From NCBI GenBank assembly GCA_023432465.1, contig JAEYUO010000148.1:1-6544 (forward strand): a stretch of DNA of 6,544 nucleotides, in the 5' to 3' direction. Position 1 is the stretch's first letter. Each line of letters opens with the position of its first letter. Below are positions 6,267 to 6,544 of the stretch, one piece after another. The translations under genes were made by a program, and so were the position numbers. The DNA comes from Planctomycetota bacterium. GTDB taxonomy: Bacteria; Planctomycetota; Phycisphaerae; Phycisphaerales; UBA1924. The notes under the pieces are model-generated. The model searched no databases. It worked only from the letters and a program-made list of their open reading frames with translations, and was not told where the DNA came from.

Positions 6267-6417
6267 ACGGGTCATGCCGCCGGGCTTGAACTCGGGGCAC
6301 GCTGGAGTCGAGGTCCATGTTGCGAGCAGCATCATCGAGCTGAAGCACGGGGCCCCGATGACAGACAAACGCGTGTGCGGGTTCCGGCTGAGTTTGTTAT
6401 CCTCGCAGGCAGAACTC

Positions 6418-6423
6418 AGGAGA
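6418..6423 (+). promoter_or_regulatory. Ribosome binding site of the right-edge gene
   Basis: AGGAGA lies 8 bases before the ATG at 6432. It is the best Shine-Dalgarno match in the plus strand of this region and fixes the start of the secreted-protein gene. Confidence 0.7.
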
Positions 6424-6431
6424 ATCTTCGC

Positions 6432-6544
6432 ATGTCGAGAGTGACCAGAGGCATTGCATCTCCATTCGCGATCTTGTTCGTTCCTCTGGGGATTGCGGCT
6501 GTCGGCGCAGTGGGGGCGGGCGATGGGGGCCCCGCGGCCGTGAT
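6432..6544 (+). CDS. N-terminus of an exported protein (partial, signal peptide)
   Basis: Thirty-seven codons are visible before the window ends. The start MSRVTRG gives a short positive n-region (R3, R6), followed by a hydrophobic core about residues 8-27 (IASPFAILFVPLGIAAVGAV) and a small-residue stretch GAGDGG suitable for signal peptidase I, with cleavage perhaps near the VGAGD region. This supports export across the inner membrane. An uncleaved membrane anchor is an alternative. The AGGAGA site at 6418 supports the start. The mature domain is outside the window, so the function is unknown. It is divergent from the zinc-ribbon/HTH gene at 5998. Confidence 0.65.
   Translation, partial: MSRVTRGIASPFAILFVPLGIAAVGAVGAGDGGPAAV

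Noticed and set aside
6274..6444. A short plus-strand frame starting MPPGLNSGHAG that overlaps the secreted-protein start
   Set aside because: It has no ribosome binding site, runs out of frame into the gene at 6432, which has a good AGGAGA site, and its product has no recognisable features.

Overview
The window is high-GC bacterial DNA and holds the downstream half of a type I restriction-modification locus, interrupted on its left by an insertion sequence, plus an unrelated right-hand region. The host is not certain. High GC, hairpin-rich intergenic DNA and a zinc-ribbon/helix-turn-helix protein of a style I associate with Planctomycetota (perhaps Phycisphaerae) make that phylum my best guess, at low to moderate confidence.

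Left part (1-2115). Bases 1-63 on the minus strand encode the first 21 residues of an IS5/IS1182-like transposase, so an IS end lies at about base 105-122. Immediately next to it, in plus orientation, is the rest of hsdS (specificity subunit): the end of TRD1, the central conserved helices, all of TRD2 and the C-terminal conserved helices. The TRD1 start is missing and no hsdM is in view. After hsdS comes a tight two-gene cassette: a HicA-like 87-residue protein and a 194-residue helix-turn-helix protein, 8 bases apart. A near-perfect palindrome sits just before the first gene. The cassette resembles a toxin-antitoxin or autoregulated pair placed between hsdS and hsdR.

Middle part (2116-4780). 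hsdR encodes an apparently complete 790-residue EcoAI/EcoEI-type restriction/translocation subunit with intact nuclease, Walker A, DECH and motif VI residues. A short hairpin with a G-rich Shine-Dalgarno-like loop lies directly before its start codon. hsdR ends in a 292-base convergent intergenic region packed with four stem-loops.

Right part (4781-6544). A minus-strand gene encodes a 405-residue protein with two cysteine pairs separated by a long insert and a C-terminal helix-turn-helix. It has a good ribosome binding site and a plausible extended -10 promoter. A gene-poor stretch of about 430 bases follows. At the right edge the first 37 codons of a plus-strand gene encode an apparent secreted or lipid-membrane-directed protein.

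Working together: HsdR needs HsdS and HsdM to find and cleave DNA, so the IS-damaged hsdS probably leaves the intact hsdR idle. The exception would be a half-length HsdS made from the surviving part, which is known to work as a dimer in some type I systems. The HicA-like/HTH pair may control or guard the locus, but this is inference from position.
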